The position numbers and the translations under genes are program-made. Positions 61,787 through 64,000 of a stretch of DNA of 64,000 nt are shown in pieces. Source of the DNA: Boswellia sacra (lineage: Eukaryota > Streptophyta > Magnoliopsida > Sapindales > Burseraceae); the NCBI GenBank assembly GCA_013180625.2, contig SNVD02013269.1, positions 558,001-622,000 on the forward strand, given 5' to 3'. Positions within the stretch are counted from its first letter, which is position 1. Each line of letters opens with the position of its first letter. The notes beneath the pieces are model-generated. The model made no database searches, was not told the DNA's origin, and saw only the letters and a program-made list of their open reading frames with translations.

Positions 61787-64000
61787 CTGAAAATAAATAT
61801 AGACTGCTTAGCATTTCATTCTAGAAATAGGGAAATATGATTTTTTTTTTTCTCATTCATTTCATTATTCCTATTATTATTATTATTATTATTATTAACT
61901 TTATCAGAGTGCATCCCATCCTTCATTATGCATAACACAAACTATATGACTCCCTCTCAAAGGTTGATTTGAGGAGCTCATTACAAGAGTACTAACCAAC
62001 TAAGCTTTCCCGGATAACTTGCAGGTAGTTTTACCAGACCATAACATCTTACAGAATGGGAAGTTACGCATCATTGAGTTTGCAAACAGTCAGCAGTTTC
62101 TGGATTCAAATTAGATGTGCAGGGTCTGGACAAAAAAATTATGAAACCAAGTAACACAGCTATTGTCACCAAGTGCACCAACTAATTTGGATTTCTAAAT
62201 ACAGTACGTAGAGAGAGAACTTTTTTTTTTCCTAACAGCCAGACCAGATTGGCTATACCTCAAATCGTCTTTGCCTGGGCACCATCCAACACGATTTGAT
62301 GTCCAAACCATGAAAGAAACAACAAAATATGGTTTCTCCGCTGTAACTAGATGTGAAACTCTCTCTCTGCTCATAATAAAGCAAATTGCACACATATAAT
62401 CCTCTACTTAGACTAAAAAGAAGGCCAATTCTATGATGTTAACACTGATCTCAGCGTGTTAAGACATCATGCATCACACAATAGATAGATAAGGTATATA
62501 TGGCTTCAACATGTCATCTTCACTGCATACAGCGATGAAGAAAAGGTAAACAGAAACTACATTACAATATTTATGGGTCCCTGTCACCTTTGAAATTGAT
62601 TCCACTAAGCTCCTCTACCCATTCCGAGGTTTCAATAATAAAATAAAATTTTCAACCCACTAATAAAATAAATCAAATTATTATCATTAGGTGCTCACTA
62701 TCTCTGGAGAGCCTTGGGTTCATATTATGACAGGTGTTTGTTGAACCAAAAATAGACAATAATGGAAGGATACCCAGTTGAAAATTCGTGTCGGATATTA
62801 TATTTTGATCAGTCTTTTCTTACACAAAGGGGAGGATTCCCATCACAGAAGCAAATATGCCCTTGAAACAACATAATTTTTTCAGCAGTCAGAGTCCAGA
62901 GTTCACACAGTTCAGTACATGACAATTCTAGTATCCTAAAGTTTTATGTTCCCAACATGTTGGCACTTGATAGATTGAAAAATAGAAAAGAACCATTGTT
63001 ATTGAAATATTGAGGTATCTAACCAAACCTTGAATGATAGTAAATTCATCCAAGCTGTTCTCTTACTTAGAGCTTTCTTTCTGAATTAGCTTACTGCCTT
63101 ACAGATTTGGAGTCAACATCAACAACATTATTTATTATTTTTAACAAGAATAATATGCATCGGATTCCCAATTAGCTGTTATTTGACAATCTCAAGTAGT
63201 AGTATTATGCATGAATTGGTACTGAGCAAAAGATTATGGCAATTGGACTAGTGCAGATGATGAAACTTAACAACAAAGCATTGTGTTTAAGGGGAATATT
63301 ATCATGAACAAGCTCACCAATTATGGAGCTAGTTGTCACTTAACTATAATTATTTAAGACTATGAATGATGAAGATTGAAAAGAAGCATGGTTTGCACTA
63401 GTTATAAGATCCGATTGGAGCTCTCCTGAAGAAAGTGGACTTACAACGAAAACCTTTAAAAATTAAAAATTAAAAAAAAAAAGAAGTTAAACTGCACCTT
63501 CATTTTAAATTTTCTTACAGTTCATCATAACAAAAAGGAGAGTCACAATTTTGCAAGAATAATCAGTTGTCACATGCCTTCCTTTGCACAGGATGATTCT
63601 TGATCAGGTAATCTATTTTTTTCAGACTGTTTTTAAGCAAGTTACTAAGGCAGTTTATTGTTATTTGACCAAGGTTTCAAGCAAATATATAACACTTCAA
63701 GCACTTTAACTTAGTCAAAAGATGATGAACTAGGGATCTGTTTTGTCTTTTGGTTCACCAGCCATAAAGTATTACTAGCCAATCACCTAGCATACATCAA
63801 GTGTAAATCAAATCCCTTGTTCATTCTTATATAACATATTCTACGATAGCACCTTAATTGATAACCCTATACTCCACATGAAGAGATGTGAGAAGCCTCA
63901 ATTCTTCTGCTTACTCGGGTTAATATTATACCAGTTTATAGAACTAGTGTTGCACTTAAAAGTACCGGCACAATCTTTGATCATTGAATATGGACTGATG
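61787..64000. other. Probable intron or 5' region of the SPOC gene
   Basis: No exon of the upstream SPOC or TFIIS-like part is recognised on the minus strand, and nothing on the plus strand. An (ATT)n microsatellite lies at 61872-61897. The stretch may be a long intron, with the remaining exons to the right of the window. Confidence 0.45.
61872..61897. repeat. (ATT)n microsatellite
   Basis: About eight ATT/TTA units in non-coding DNA upstream, on the minus strand, of the SPOC exons. Confidence 0.9.

Noticed and set aside
62195..62395. 66-codon minus-strand frame as an upstream SPOC exon
   Set aside because: Its residues do not match the SPOC, TFIIS or PHD parts of the family.

Overview
The window is nuclear DNA from a flowering plant, very probably a eudicot. 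The genes are intron-rich with GT-AG introns, the spacers are AT-rich, and the proteins belong to plant-typical families. I cannot name the species from sequence alone.

Layout from left to right. (1) 520-1344: the last two exons of a heptahelical (PAQR/adiponectin-receptor-like) membrane protein of the HHP4 type. Its 5' part lies beyond the left edge. (2) 2860-12919: a tandem array of three intact GT47 (exostosin-like) glycosyltransferase paralogs. Each has four coding exons and the same intron phases, encoding 490, 481 and 463 aa. A 594-bp inverted-repeat element sits between the first and second copies. (3) 12920-35490: a gene-poor stretch built mostly from transposable elements. It holds a CACTA-type right terminus (to 16170), a hAT-like MITE with an 8-bp target duplication (18496-19131), and a degenerate Ty3/gypsy LTR retrotransposon (19355-24705) whose LTRs carry a 31-bp minisatellite. 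It continues with a second CACTA-type right terminus (to 27175), a hairpin MITE with TA flanks (27881-28214), and a decayed Mutator-like element (about 28619-35485). That element carries a transposase remnant on + and a Ulp1-type (C48) protease remnant on -, between arrays of a TTCGAC-type motif. (4) 35647-44962: NAA35/MAK10, the auxiliary subunit of the NatC N-terminal acetyltransferase; 16 coding exons, 731 aa. (5) 48988-53978: an AP180/CALM-type clathrin assembly protein of the PICALM1 type; 15 coding exons, 547 aa. (6) 56213-59123: a BSD-domain protein; 3 coding exons, 397 aa, with one GC-AG intron. (7) 60252-61786 on the minus strand: the 3' end of a SPOC-domain, TFIIS-like protein whose upstream part is not in the window.

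The genes do not form a pathway. Apart from the GT47 array they are housekeeping neighbours: N-terminal acetylation, endocytosis, a BSD protein and a transcription-related protein. The SPOC gene is convergent with the BSD gene. I found no tRNA, rRNA, CRISPR or microRNA locus that I can support. All exon boundaries were set by reading splice signals, frame and family similarity by eye, without transcript data.
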